Below are positions 45,041 to 55,579 of a DNA stretch of 64,000 nt, piece after piece. The notes under the pieces were generated by a model, which had not been told where the DNA came from, ran no database searches, and worked only from the letters and a program-made list of their open reading frames with translations. Source of the DNA: Golubevia sp. BC0850 (Eukaryota > Basidiomycota > Exobasidiomycetes > Golubeviales > Golubeviaceae); contig JAAVVG010000002.1 of assembly GCA_012976225.1 (NCBI GenBank), forward strand, positions 806,001 to 870,000. The letters are read 5' to 3'. Made by a program: the position numbers and the translations under genes. Every line of letters begins with the position of its first letter. The first letter of the stretch is position 1.

Positions 45041-45471
45041 AGTGATTGAAGTTGTGTGATGAAGAAGGATTGAGGATGGTATCAGAGAGGGTCACCCAGA
45101 AAGAGAAAGGTTAAGAGGATAGAATGAGGATTGGGAAGGATAGAATTCAGAAGAGGAACTCAACTTCCATTCCTCTCAGCAAAAAAACTCCCCGTGTTAC
45201 GCTCTCTCCGTTTAAACCGTTCCCACCTTCAAACACTTTTTCGACAGAGAGCAAGATATTTGAACGATTGTATATTCCAACCAAAACAGAAATGTAGAAA
45301 ATGAAGGCGACGAAATAGTTCAGAAACAACTCATAAGATATGGTGACACAAATCTCAAACGGCAAGATTTTGAGGAGCAAACAGGTAACCTACAAGAAGA
45401 CAACAAAACAAAAAAACAAGCAACCATAGAAAAAACCGAAAATAAATAAATTAACCACAAGAAATCCAGTC
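45041..45471. other. Intergenic region
   Basis: Between the start of the PDH E1 beta gene and the stop of Rad21, both on the minus strand. It should carry the E1 beta promoter and the Rad21 3' end. No supported gene. Confidence 0.5.
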
Positions 45472-48191
45472 TTAAAGAGTCATATCAGCATCCGCCTCAG
45501 CAGCGACTTCCTCTCTTCTAGCAGTTCCAGAACTTGGAGTTCTACCACTAGTTTCCCACAAACTCTCCTTTCCCTTGACTTGAATTTCACCATAAGCATC
45601 ATCTTGTTTGATTTCAATACAATCCTTAGTACCCAAAACCAACAATTCAAAGAAGAAACCAGCAGCAGCTCTCCTAGTAGAATTTTCAGCTACTTTCTCA
45701 AAAGACATAGTGACTTGAGTTTTACTCAAAGAAACTTCTTGATCGTCATCAAAAGCCATTCGATCTTGAATTTTTTCCAATTGAGATCTGATGACTTTTT
45801 GAGCTCTGATAGTATTTCTAGACCAACCAGAAAGATCGATTCCAGATCCAGTCCGATTGGATTTCTCTTCAGTTGAATCTGAAGCTCTTAATTCGAAACC
45901 TGCCAAAGGATCATTAGTACTTGGAGTGAAACTTTCATTCAACATACTTTCAATTTGTTCTTCAGGAGTGTTTAATCTTTCTAAAGCAGGTAATCTTCCA
46001 ACACTTTCTTCTCCAACAGTTTTGGATTGATTCAAGTCTTCTGGACCTTGATCGAATCCACCAAAATCTGGATAATCATCTAATTGTGGCATGTCTTGAT
46101 CTAAATCTGCTAAACCTGTTAAATCACCATCTAAACCTGAAAGGTTTCCGAAACCTGAAATGTTACCTTCTCCATCTCTTCTACCTACTTCGATTTCATC
46201 ATCTCCGTCTAGTCTGGCACGCTTGGGAGTACGTTCATCTGATAGAACTCCACCGGCACGACGACGAGAGACGTCAAAGGTGAATAGAGAATGTAGCTCT
46301 GGTGCTAGATCCGAAGGTCCGGCATAGACTGAAGAGGATTTGTCGGAAGAGTAAGGTAGAAGGTAGGCGGTTGGATCGGCTCGAATGGAAAGCAAACGGA
46401 GATGAGCTCTTGAACTCGGAAGATAACGTTCCTGTGAAGAGTGAGAGAGAAGAGGACAGAGAGGGAGGTCAGTCACGAGGGAGGTAACTTAGTCTCGTCG
46501 TCTCCTGGTCTTTACAATCACATCCCATATTTCACTTCTAAAATACTCACAGCAGTAAGAATTCCATCAACCCCTCTCCTTCCAGTAGCACCCTTCTCAG
46601 CCAACTCAGTAACACTATCAATAACCATCTTCTTCCCCTTCAAACCTTTAGCAGCCAGTTCCTTTTCTCTCTTTTCAGCTGCCAGCCTGATTTGATTTTG
46701 AGTTCTAGGAGTAACATCACTTAAAGGATCTTCCATAGGAGTTTCAGATCTAGCCAACATTCTAGCAGCATTATCAATTCCATCTACATTAAAATCTGGC
46801 ATTTCCCCACCTCCATCGAAGAAATCAACTCCATCATCTTGAGGGAATTCAACATTTTCATCCATTGAAATATCTTGATTTCCTTCACCTTCTTTCATTA
46901 AAGATCCAAAAGATTGTCTAGAAGTATTTGGTAAAGCATCTCTACCAACTCCAACATCAAATGAATCTTCCATTTCTTCATCAATTTCATCCCCATTTTC
47001 ATCAACTAATTTCCCTACTTCATTTCTTCTTCCCAATTTCTTTGGTTTGTTATCACCACCAATCATTCCAAAATCATCGAAGTCTAAACCTAAATCCAAT
47101 CCACCTTCTCCATCTGGATCGAAATCTTGAGATTGAATTCCATCATGGAGAGAAGCAACGTCGAAACCATCATCATAAGAATCGAAATCTTGCCTTGCTA
47201 AAGTGATATCTGATTCTCTTGCAGTATGAGCTGAACCAGGTGTTTCTCCTTTTGATCCTGGGTTACGTGGTTTCTTGGCTTTTGAGGGGGTTCGGAATTG
47301 ATCTGTATCCCAATTTTCTAACATTGGATCTGGTAATCCTAAGTTGAAATCCGTTCGAACTGATGGTAAAGTAATAGTAGCTCCTGAAACTGTTAGTTGA
47401 TCACTTGTTAAATCTACTGCTCCGGATCGGAAGGCCTTGAAGGAGAGGGAGAGGGGAGAAAGAGTGAGTGAAGGGGTAGAGGAGAGCATAGAAGAGATAA
47501 ATATGTGTGAAGAATTGATACTCACTACTTTGATCTTTAAGAGAGCTTCGTTACAATCATCTAGAAGGTACTTGGCCTTTCTTGAATAGATACGAACCAC
47601 TCCCAAGAGCAGCTGACCAGAGAGACGTAGAGCCATTGGAACCACCTCTTGTCCCATGATGGCAGCTGAAGGAAAGTAGAGGGAAGAGAACAATTGCACA
47701 TCGAATTAGTGTTTAGTCGGAGCCAAAAGGGAAGAATCTTTGGGTAACAGAGGGAGAAGGTTGGATGCCATCTCCTCTCCCTCCTACAGCTCGCCACTCG
47801 CTCTTCTCGCTCTAAGTCTCCCTCTCCTGACCGTGGAGAGATGCGATTCATCTGAGCTACTACATCCTACTTCTTCCTCCCGGAGACACCGTCTCTCTCT
47901 GAAGGGTTGCCACTCATAACGCGTAGGTTCGCGTTGAGGGACCCCCAACATTCTCTCTCCTTCTCCGCCAATTCGAGACGACTATGCTCTCATTCCATTC
48001 TCATTTTGAAACTTTCATGTGCTAACTATTTGCTCTCCCACCTGTGCCTGCTCCTACTGGTACTCACTAACGCTCTTTTCAATGTTGGCTTGCAGATAAT
48101 TGTTTTTGCTTAGTTTCCTTTCCCAATGAGCAGCTAACCAAACTCTGGCTAAAGGTCCTCTCTTTGCCAAAATTAGATCTGAATAGAACAT
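45472..48191 (-). CDS. RAD21: Cohesin kleisin subunit Rad21/Scc1/Mcd1
   Basis: Kleisin that closes the Smc1-Smc3 ring and is cut by separase at anaphase. Exons 48191-48068, 47665-47526, 47435-46551 and 46431-45472 give 702 residues. The N-terminal Smc3-binding domain is typical: [20 protein letters not shown], then [40 protein letters not shown] and [20 protein letters not shown]. The middle is acidic and disordered, with many Asp/Glu/Gly repeats. The C-terminal winged helix that binds Smc1 reads [20 protein letters not shown] and then [18 protein letters not shown]. The first exon was found from the conserved N terminus; it lies beyond a 402-base intron, the longest well-supported one here. 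ACGCGT sites occur upstream at 48464 and inside this intron at 47919. Confidence 0.95.
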
Positions 48192-48647
48192 TCCGAGTTA
48201 TAGATATAGATTGTCTGTTAGAGGGATGTTGAGGATTGGATGGGCTGGGATCTGGATGGGGAATGTAATGAACCGTGTTCTTTTTGAGGGTTGTTATTAA
48301 TTCAAGGTTCTTGTAAAGTAGTTTGAGGTTTGAGGAGATTAGATTAGATTAGGAACAAATATTAGGAAATAGAAACGTAAAGTAAAAAGGATATAGGAGT
48401 TTGGATTGGGAACGGATGCGGGAAGAGAGTGCATCACCATCTCGACCACTCCAGCAGGTCAAAACGCGTTTGAAATATTGAATGCGTCGCGCAATTTTAA
48501 ACCTGTCGCGTAATTCTTCTTTAAAAATCATCCTCAAGTGGTATCCTAATTGATTCAAGACTGTTGTTCACTGCTTAATAATCTCAGACACATTAAAGCA
48601 TACGACCAAAGGTGATAGAGAGGGCTCAATTCTCAATCAGTCACAAC
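48192..48647. other. Divergent promoter region of Rad21 and the F-box gene
   Basis: Contains ACGCGT at 48464-48469 and nearby CGCG-bearing motifs (48485-48520). These are candidates for MBF-type cell-cycle control. No coding sequence seen. Confidence 0.5.
48464..48469. promoter_or_regulatory. ACGCGT (MCB-type) element in the Rad21 upstream region
   Basis: The 10-base palindrome AAACGCGTTT contains ACGCGT, 273 bases upstream of the Rad21 ATG. Related CGCG-containing strings follow at 48485-48520. In yeasts MBF acts through ACGCGT at G1/S genes, including the budding yeast MCD1. The motif is visible; the regulation is inferred. Confidence 0.5.
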
Positions 48648-50142
48648 ATGTCGTTGGAAATGCCCACCGTCGCAGAGGTCAAGCGGGCTCTTGGTAGAAA
48701 AGACTACTTTGATGTCAGAAGAAAGTGCGATCTTGTGAGTGCATGCAAATCGGAATAAGATTCGCAAGCTGCAAGACTGACTGAGTCCTCGTTCCCAAAT
48801 TCCTGACGAAACACACTGCATACCAACTCCTTTCTCAAATTGATTTTCTTTGCACCCTCGATAGGCTCTGAGCCATCACAAGGGAAAGGACTTGACTCCA
48901 TTCCTTCTAGCCGGATCCACCGCTGTTCGTTTGACGGACGAATTGAAATTGGCTCCTCAAGATGCTGAAGAAGCGATCTCTGTCGGACCCACCAACCCAG
49001 AGGTAAGTTCATTATCATCATTTGCTATAACTTCTTTTGGTCTTCTCACTCTTGACTTCCCTTTGCGCAACACTCTCTTTCAATCAGGCCAACATCTCAC
49101 TCGGCCAAGCTCTACATTCCCTCGCCATCAAGGCAATGGCAGATGGTAGACCCAAGTGCAGAACCAATGAACACGCTTTCACTCTTGGAAGGCTTATTTC
49201 TATGGAATCTAACGCTTCTAGGGCTTTAACATGCGTGGAAAATACAGGAAGAGATCCATACTTCCTACCGAAAGAAGTCTTTCACCGACTACTTCTTCCA
49301 TTAGAAGCTAGTACTAAAGCCAGATGTATAAGAATCAACAAAGCTTGGAAACCCGAATTGAAAGGTGATACTACTATATGGCGGGAGTGTAAGCTTGATT
49401 GGAGGAGTTGGAGACCTTTTTCTAGGTTCTTCGACACGAGGACCTCGCCCATGATATTCTTCGCTCTTAAATCAGCAAACACTTTAACCTCAGTTGTTCT
49501 ATATTCTAATGACTTGGATTCTAGAGAGCTGAGCAGCATCTTCCATTCTCTTCATCAATCGGTTAGCAGTCTTAGAAGTTTAACTTTTGGAGGTCATTTA
49601 TATCAGATTGCTGCTACTCCAGAAGCATTTAAGTTTGGCGGCAGAATGTGTTCATCTCAATTGTTTTGAATGTAGGATCGAAGAGATTCGATATCACGAT
49701 GCCGAAATTAACCAGGAACAGGTGGAAGAGAGAGAAGCTCGACAAGAGGATCCCTTGCACCGTAGTTTTGATGGTTACGAGCCAGACGAAAAGATGGAAG
49801 ACGATGAAGAAGATTGTCATAATATCGTGAAGTTGTATTTCAAGGTGGTTGGTTCAAAGCCTTTCCTCAAACTATTAAAATGAAAAGCGCCAAGCTAACC
49901 TTACTGGATTTCTTGTCAGTCGGGATTTTCGATGTGCTAAAGTCATCGAAATTGAGCTAGTTGAGATGTTAGAGGAGTATCATAACTCTCAATGTGGTAT
50001 CAATCTTGAGTTTATAAGTGATTTACTCAACGTTTGCTCTGAAACTTTGGAGCACATCTCAATCATCCATGATCCTGAACTTTCCCCATCTTTACTACTT
50101 AGGCCCGAAGAGATTAATCTTCCAGAACTGAAATCCTTTTAA
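48648..50142 (+). CDS. F-box protein with N-terminal helical repeats and LRRs; probable frameshift
   Basis: Exons 48648-48734, 48865-49002 and 49088 onward. The N terminus (EVKRALGRKDYFDVRRKCDL, ALHSLAIKAMADGRPKCRTN) resembles TPR-type helical pairs. The F-box-like segment is YFLPKEVFHRLLLPLEASTK, then ARCIRINKAWKPEL. LRR-like sequence follows (TLTSVVLYSNDL, VSSLRSLTFGGHLY). This order is that of Pof3/Dia2-type SCF adaptors. Near 49630 the frame shifts by one base (TTTAAGT where TTTAGT would fit), and the protein continues LSLAAECVHLNCFECRIEEI. A 61-base intron (49562-49622) would also restore the frame but removes an LRR that the paralogue at 39659-40750 retains. A further intron, 49835-49919, leads to RDFRCAKVIEIELVEML and the stop at 50140. 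With both introns the total is 377 codons. Confidence 0.62.
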
Positions 50143-50613
50143 TTTAGTGTCCGGTCCGAACCTCCAGATGTCTCCATTTCTATTATTCTTATTGCTCCTG
50201 AATGTAACATAGACCCAGGCGCAAATGATGGGACCATTCAGATCGCAGGGAAGCTAGAGGATCCTTGAAGCAGGTGGGAAGACTGAAGAAGATGGCGATG
50301 GAAACGAGTAATCAAATCTAAACATGTATCGATACATAAAGAGATGGTAAAGACTTAATTGTGGTTCGAACTCTCCAATTTTTGAGTGACGATGACAAGT
50401 CCGAGTCAGCAAGAAAGAAGTTCGAGATCTCGCAAGGGCAGTCTCACTTCGTGTTGCTCAAACAGCTTGTAGGATTCAGAAAAAGAACCAATGAATTCAA
50501 AGAAAAAAATGATACACAGAAGAAGGTCGAGATCGTAGGATACAAAAAACCGGCAACAGTGAAAGAGTCGGACGGGGTCGGATGTTGATTCCAAATTCCC
50601 CCTATCCCCTTCC
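50143..50613. other. Intergenic region
   Basis: Downstream of the F-box gene. A plus-strand frame at 50361-50588 is Lys-rich and has no motif. No supported gene. Confidence 0.4.
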
Positions 50614-50895
50614 TTAGTAGCTCTCAAAGCGCTCTCCTGATGCTTGGTCACTCTTCTTTTCATCTTTGACTTCCTTGAGATAAGATGCTGGGGTGGGGTT
50701 CAGGATCTCTTCTAAAGTGGGGTAGTGATTCCCTTTGAACATCCTGACTGCCTGATACATTCCACTAGGCATTCCTGAGCCTCCCATCTTGATGTTCATG
50801 TGAGTTCCTAAGTCTTGGGCCTGTTTTCTCACCCGCCTCAGCTGTGGATTGATCGATAGTCGCGCAGAGAGAGAAAGCGCTTGGGATGTTGATGG
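50614..50895 (-). CDS. Terminal exon of a small, possibly mitochondrial protein
   Basis: A 94-codon stretch ends at 50614. After a CTAG acceptor at 50896 the frame reads STSQALSLSARLSINPQLRR, then VRKQAQDLGTHMNIKMGG and YQAVRMFKGNHYPTLEEILN, ending GERFESY. The Ser/Arg-rich, acid-free start looks like a mitochondrial presequence, and the body looks like real protein. I could not place the first exon with its ATG. An ATG at 50832 would give only 72 residues. Another frame over the same bases opens with a signal-peptide-like MIQISSTLCFTPLLLLAINI, so the coding frame is not settled. No family recognised. Confidence 0.4.
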   Translation of the reverse strand, partial: PSTSQALSLSARLSINPQLRRVRKQAQDLGTHMNIKMGGSGMPSGMYQAVRMFKGNHYPTLEEILNPTPASYLKEVKDEKKSDQASGERFESY

Positions 50896-52993
50896 CTAGG
50901 AGGAGGAGAGGGGTGAAGCAGAGGGTTGAAGAGATTTGAATCATGATGGAGTCTATGCTAAGGTTTTTTGAGGTTCAGTGAAGGAAATGAAGAGAGGAGC
51001 AATAAAGAATGAAAGCCGTGTGTTGGATGAGTCGAGAGTTGGATGCGAGTCGAGTTGGTGAACGACCTGCGTTTCTACAGTTGGGTGCCAGATTGGAGAA
51101 AGAGATGTAAGTTTAGAGATTTGATGGGAAGAGACGAAGATCGTTGTGAAGAGGAAGAAGGGAGAAGGAATCAATCGGTGGCAACCCGCCGCTGTTTTAA
51201 ACCCCAAATCCTCCCAGCTCGACAGAACTGGTGCCTGCCATGCGGACTTCTCTCGATAGTGGTACGATTTTCATAACTTCAATTAAGTATCATTCGTTTT
51301 TGTCAGTGTAGTCCCAGTGCAATGGAATTTGGTGAACGAGCTTGGACTCGATACGTCGCAAGCCGGTCTCGGTCTGGAGACATCGACGCCTCTACGCTGG
51401 GAGGAAGTGACAGTTCTAGGACACGGTTGAGCAATTGAATAGACTCAGAACTAGAACTAGTAGCTATGAGCCTACATCATGGAGCACTTCATCAGAGCTG
51501 ACTTGCTTCACTTTCTGGATGAGCTTCAGAAGAAGTCGATTGACTGAGTTTTCAGCGTCGTACTGTTGAGGTCATCTTATCGAGATAGAAATTCTCGCAA
51601 TAGATCCAGATTGAGTAGATGGCTCGTTGTCGACCGTCACTTGCCGGTCTAGAGAAAGCGAAGTGAAGTAACAGGATAGGAGGGTAAGGACACAAGAAAG
51701 AGAAGAGATGAGTCCTCGGGTTTCAAGACGGCCAATTAAGTATCTTTCAATTAATTTTGAAGATATGCAGGCCTGATCGAAGGTGGGAAGTCGCATGGTC
51801 TAGAACTCTGACTCACCTCTGCACTCAATCAACAACCCTTGACTCGGTTGCCACACAAGCTGATTTGGGACCCCTTTCCCAAGCTCACAAGTTCGAGATG
51901 TGAGAGGAGAATCAGGACCATCAAGCTCAAAATTGAAGAGATGGAACAAGGAAAGGGAAAGAAGAAAGATGGGGAGGATTATGAAGTCATGTTGAGACAG
52001 GCTAGAGAAATGTTGAATTATGTTCTGGTGAGTTTTGGCAGCTTGGAATGGTGTTGAGAGTGGTAGAGGAGGCATTAGAGATAGAGAGTGGGCAGAGAGT
52101 TCAAAGCAGTCTTCTGTTCTGGCTTCTTGATACCCTTAAACCTCATTGTCTTGATTCCCTCTCTCTTCTCAGTCTCTCAGTGATCACTGGAGAAGATGAC
52201 ACTCCTCGAGACCTACTTACGAAGGGAACCCCTATCTAAGACGCGCTGACCCCCCTTACAGCAAGTTTCCAGCCGTGCAAGGTTTGGATCTCAGGAAGAG
52301 ACACTTTGAGTTCAGGAACTGTTCCGAGGAAAGAGACGTTGTACCGCCGACCGCGGGAATTCAAGAAGAATGCTTTTTTCCCTTCACTTCCATCGCTCTT
52401 CCAGACATTCCTTGTCCAGTAGCCATATGATATTAGTCCCGCTGATTATTTTGCAACGGGTGATCGACTTTGGCCCCCGCAGTGTGAGACGAATTGCTCA
52501 GTTCTAATTTCCCCTGTGGCGATGCGATCCTGCCCTCTCTCTATCTCGTTTTCCCTTCAAAATTACATACTAAAAAATAGGTCTGCTCCTTAATTATAGA
52601 CTTCATCAGTGTGAGTTGGAAAGTTGACAACGGTTCAAGGTTTGAGCGCTCAGCGAGGAGACCCACGGGAGTCGTGATGCCCGATGGAGTTTGTACCCAC
52701 CCCTGCCATCCCTTCCCATTTCTGACCCCTTCCAACCATTCCAGAGGAGATGGAGGAACTGAGCTCAAATTTGTCCAAAATTTCAATCTGAGGAATTTCA
52801 TCTGGTAGTGAAGGTAAATGAGAGGGGTGAAGACACTTAAAAGGCAAGAAGAAACGAGGGATTCTCAAGTCCCCCATCCTCTCTTCGTCTTCTCAATCAT
52901 CTCAAGCTCCTCTATCTCTGCTAACCTCAAAACTCAACCTATTTTTCCACTCTATCTTTTATTTGTCGCATCTCCTCAAATCATCTATCAGTC
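50896..52993. other. 2.1 kb with only weak coding signals
   Basis: The most gene-like part is a plus-strand frame at 51839-52057 with a charged helical product (RRIRTIKLKIEEMEQGKGKK, then EVMLRQAREMLNYVL) that ends at a GTGAGT donor. A further frame at 52048-52239 (MVLRVVEEALEIES) overlaps it. Neither could be joined into a convincing gene. The right end is the C/T-rich leader of the MARVEL-like gene. No repeats or RNA genes recognised. Confidence 0.35.
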
Positions 52994-53781
52994 ATGCTCT
53001 TTAAGCTCAAGAAGTTTACCTCCACTCGCAATGAGATCAGAATCGTCAACATTCTCCACTTCTTCCAATTCTTCTTGATTGTAGGGGTACTTGCTCTTGG
53101 TCTCTACAGGATGTTCAACAAGAGCATTCAAAGAACGAGCTCATCTAGATGGGCTGTCAGTGTTGTGAGTATATGAAAGCCCTTTCCACTCGTCAACTGT
53201 CTACGACGGACGTACTGACTCTAACCTACCCTTTCATCTTTCTTCCGAAGGCTGCTAAGTCTATCATGATTCTGCAGTATCAAATTTTGACCACGCATTT
53301 CGCTGCTTTCAAAAGATTCAGAAGTCTCAAAGGTGAGTCGATCAAAGTGTTGACGCTCTTCCCTCGGCACCACACTAATTCTCGACTCTTCTTCCTTGAC
53401 AGCTTTTATGATCTTGAACATCATCGAACAAATCTTCTGGGGTGCAATGGTAGGACTAACAGCGATGCCTTTCATCAAAGGGGACGGATGTATTGGAATT
53501 GCATGCACCATCTCCTATGTCCTCATCGCTCTCGGTGCCGTCCTTTTGTGAGTTCAATCAAGTCGCAATCAACCCTAAGAAATAGATAGCTACTGATCTC
53601 TACTCGTCTCTTACCCGTTCACAGCGTTCTTGCGACCCCCATTGCTTACATCTCATTGCGACAATTCTACGCGTTCAAGGAAACTGGGTTGCTTCCCGAA
53701 GAAGAAGCTGCCAGAGAGACGGCGAGAAAAAGTGTCAACAGCTCTGTTGAGAACGGACTGTATATGAAGGAAACTTCCTAA
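52994..53781 (+). CDS. Four-helix MARVEL-like membrane protein
   Basis: Predicted plasma-membrane protein of 184 residues. Exons: 52994-53164, 53251-53332, 53403-53547 and 53625-53781. Four hydrophobic segments occur: IVNILHFFQFFLIVGVLALG, a weaker one in AAKSIMILQYQILTTHFAAF, FMILNIIEQIFWGAMVGLTA, and IACTISYVLIALGAVLLVLA. Two Cys lie in the last loop (KGDGCIGIACT). The C-terminal tail is charged and hydrophilic (EEEAARETARKSVNSSVENG). The size, helix spacing and short tail fit fungal MARVEL-domain proteins such as Nce102 relatives, which organise membrane domains. No single signature residue proves this. All splice sites are GT-AG and the frame is continuous. Confidence 0.7.
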
Positions 53782-53958
53782 TCTCTCTTTCCCTAATCTC
53801 TCTCTCTCTCTCTCGCCTTCTCTTCGGATCTCCCTCTGTAATTATTCAATCTAGAATTGTAAATAGTCTCGAAAAACAACCTTCTGCGACGGTACTATAT
53901 CAGTCCTTTTAATTTCATGAACGAGCCAAATTTGTCAAACGATTCGATGCATAGCGGT

Positions 53959-55331
53959 TTACAGCTTTGAAGATCTTGATTCTCTCTCAGACTTTTCTTT
54001 GGCGAGCTTCTCCCTGGCTAACACGGCTCTTCCAGCTCTGCTTCCATTCGGCCTAGAAATCTGCTCTGAAATCCAAGCTCCAACTTCTGCGACTTTTGAG
54101 ATGTCAACACCAGTTTGGAAGCCTTCTTGATGAAGAGAATAGATGACGGATTCGGTATCGATGTTTCCGGTTGCGCCTTCAGATTTGAATAGAAGAGAAG
54201 AGAAGAGAGGGAAGGGCAGAACAGATAGTGAGAATGGTCTCTCACACTTATAGCAAAAACTCGGATGCTCATGAGATCAGCAGCCTTCCATAGCCTTCAA
54301 GAACTTCGGACTGTAACTCACCTGGAGAGTAAGGACAACCTCCCAAACCTCCAACTGAAGAATCAACGGTTCTAACCCCACCCTCTTTAACCATAGTCAA
54401 GACATTCGAGATTCCAGTTCCAAAAGTATCATGACAATGTGCAGCCAACACTTTAGGATCTATCCCAACCTTGAAACATGAGTCTAAGACTTCCAAAACC
54501 TTTGAAGGAGTTCCAAATCCTACCGTATCTCCCAAGGAAATTTCATAACATCCCATTTCTAATAACCTTTTCGATAAATCAGCAACTATTTTAGGATCTA
54601 CATCTCCTGAGAAAGGACAACCAGCAATGACTGAAACGTATCCTCTAACTTTTAAACCTTCAGAAAGAGCTTTCGAGCATACTTTATCCAAGCGTTTTAG
54701 AGATTCTGAGATTGAACAATTGGTGTTCGCTTTTGAAAAGGCTTCGGACGCAGCTGCAAAAATTGCGATTTCATCAGTTGGTGGAATTGAAGTTGGGGAT
54801 GAGGCTTTTCGAGAAGATAGGAGTGATAGAAGCGATTCTAAACCTTTTGAATTTGGGACTAGGACTGGATAGGAGATTGATGGTTTAGGTTCTAGTTGTG
54901 AAAGTAGAGAAGGTGTGTCTCCCATCTGCCCGATTCGAATGCGGAAGAGGTCAGAAGATCGAAGAGCATGAGACGAGTGGAAGGGAAAAGGGAACTGACC
55001 TGAGGGACCCATTTGGGAGAGACAAAAGCGCCTGCTTCGATCACACTGAGACCTGTCTTTTCAAGTCTTTTGATCAGCTCTAGTTTGACAGCGGTTGGGA
55101 CCAGAATCTTCTCGTTCTGGAGACCATCCCTTGGAGAGACCTCGACAATCTGGCAAAAGCGGAGAAGAGAGAGGTGGTTCAGTCCAGGTCTGCTCTCGGA
55201 ATGCTGATTCTGAAATGAATCACCTTGACGAAGTTTGGATCTGCAGAGTTGACTGTAGTTGCCCAACCTCTTGAAATTGGCCGTAGAGACCGAGGAGCGA
55301 GAGAACGAAGAGAAAGAGCAAGAGGTAGCAT
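53959..55331 (-). CDS. Hydroxymethylglutaryl-CoA lyase
   Basis: Cleaves HMG-CoA to acetoacetate and acetyl-CoA, the last step of leucine breakdown. Exons 55331-55224, 55149-55000, 54925-54322 and 54176-53959 give 359 residues. The presequence [20 protein letters not shown] has many Arg and no acids, typical of mitochondrial import. Catalytic and metal-binding motifs: [14 protein letters not shown], the strand [43 protein letters not shown] with the metal His residues, and the Cys loop [15 protein letters not shown], which is joined across the last intron. The C terminus ends SKL, a consensus type 1 peroxisomal signal. The gene diverges from the DUF3605 gene over 248 bases. It is of normal length for the family. 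Confidence 0.95.
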
Positions 55332-55579
55332 CGTTGGAAGAAGATGGAGCAGAGGAGAGAGGGCGAGCTATAGAAGCGAAAGATTTACGTAGATTGGATG
55401 GTGGAAGTAAGAAAGAAAGAAAGAAGTTAAAGCTAGAAAAATTTGATTGTGGTCAAAAGACAAGTCGAGCGTTCGGAGAGAACGCCTCTGCTTCAAAAAA
55501 GTGGACAAGGGAGAGCCTTCCCCACCAACCATCGTTCCCAATCCTATCTTATCTTTATACCACCATTATTAATCTTTCA

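Noticed and set aside
48598-48615. ATACGACCAAAGG resembling the start of 5S rRNA
   Set aside because: The match is limited to the first bases; the internal control region and the rest of 5S are absent.
50355-50385. GTTCGAAC string that looks like a tRNA T-loop
   Set aside because: The flanking bases do not form a T stem, and no acceptor or anticodon arm can be drawn around it.
51839-52239. Charged helical frame followed by a second frame
   Set aside because: It looks partly protein-like, but the only interval between the frames is about 14 bases, too short for an intron, and no further exons were found.
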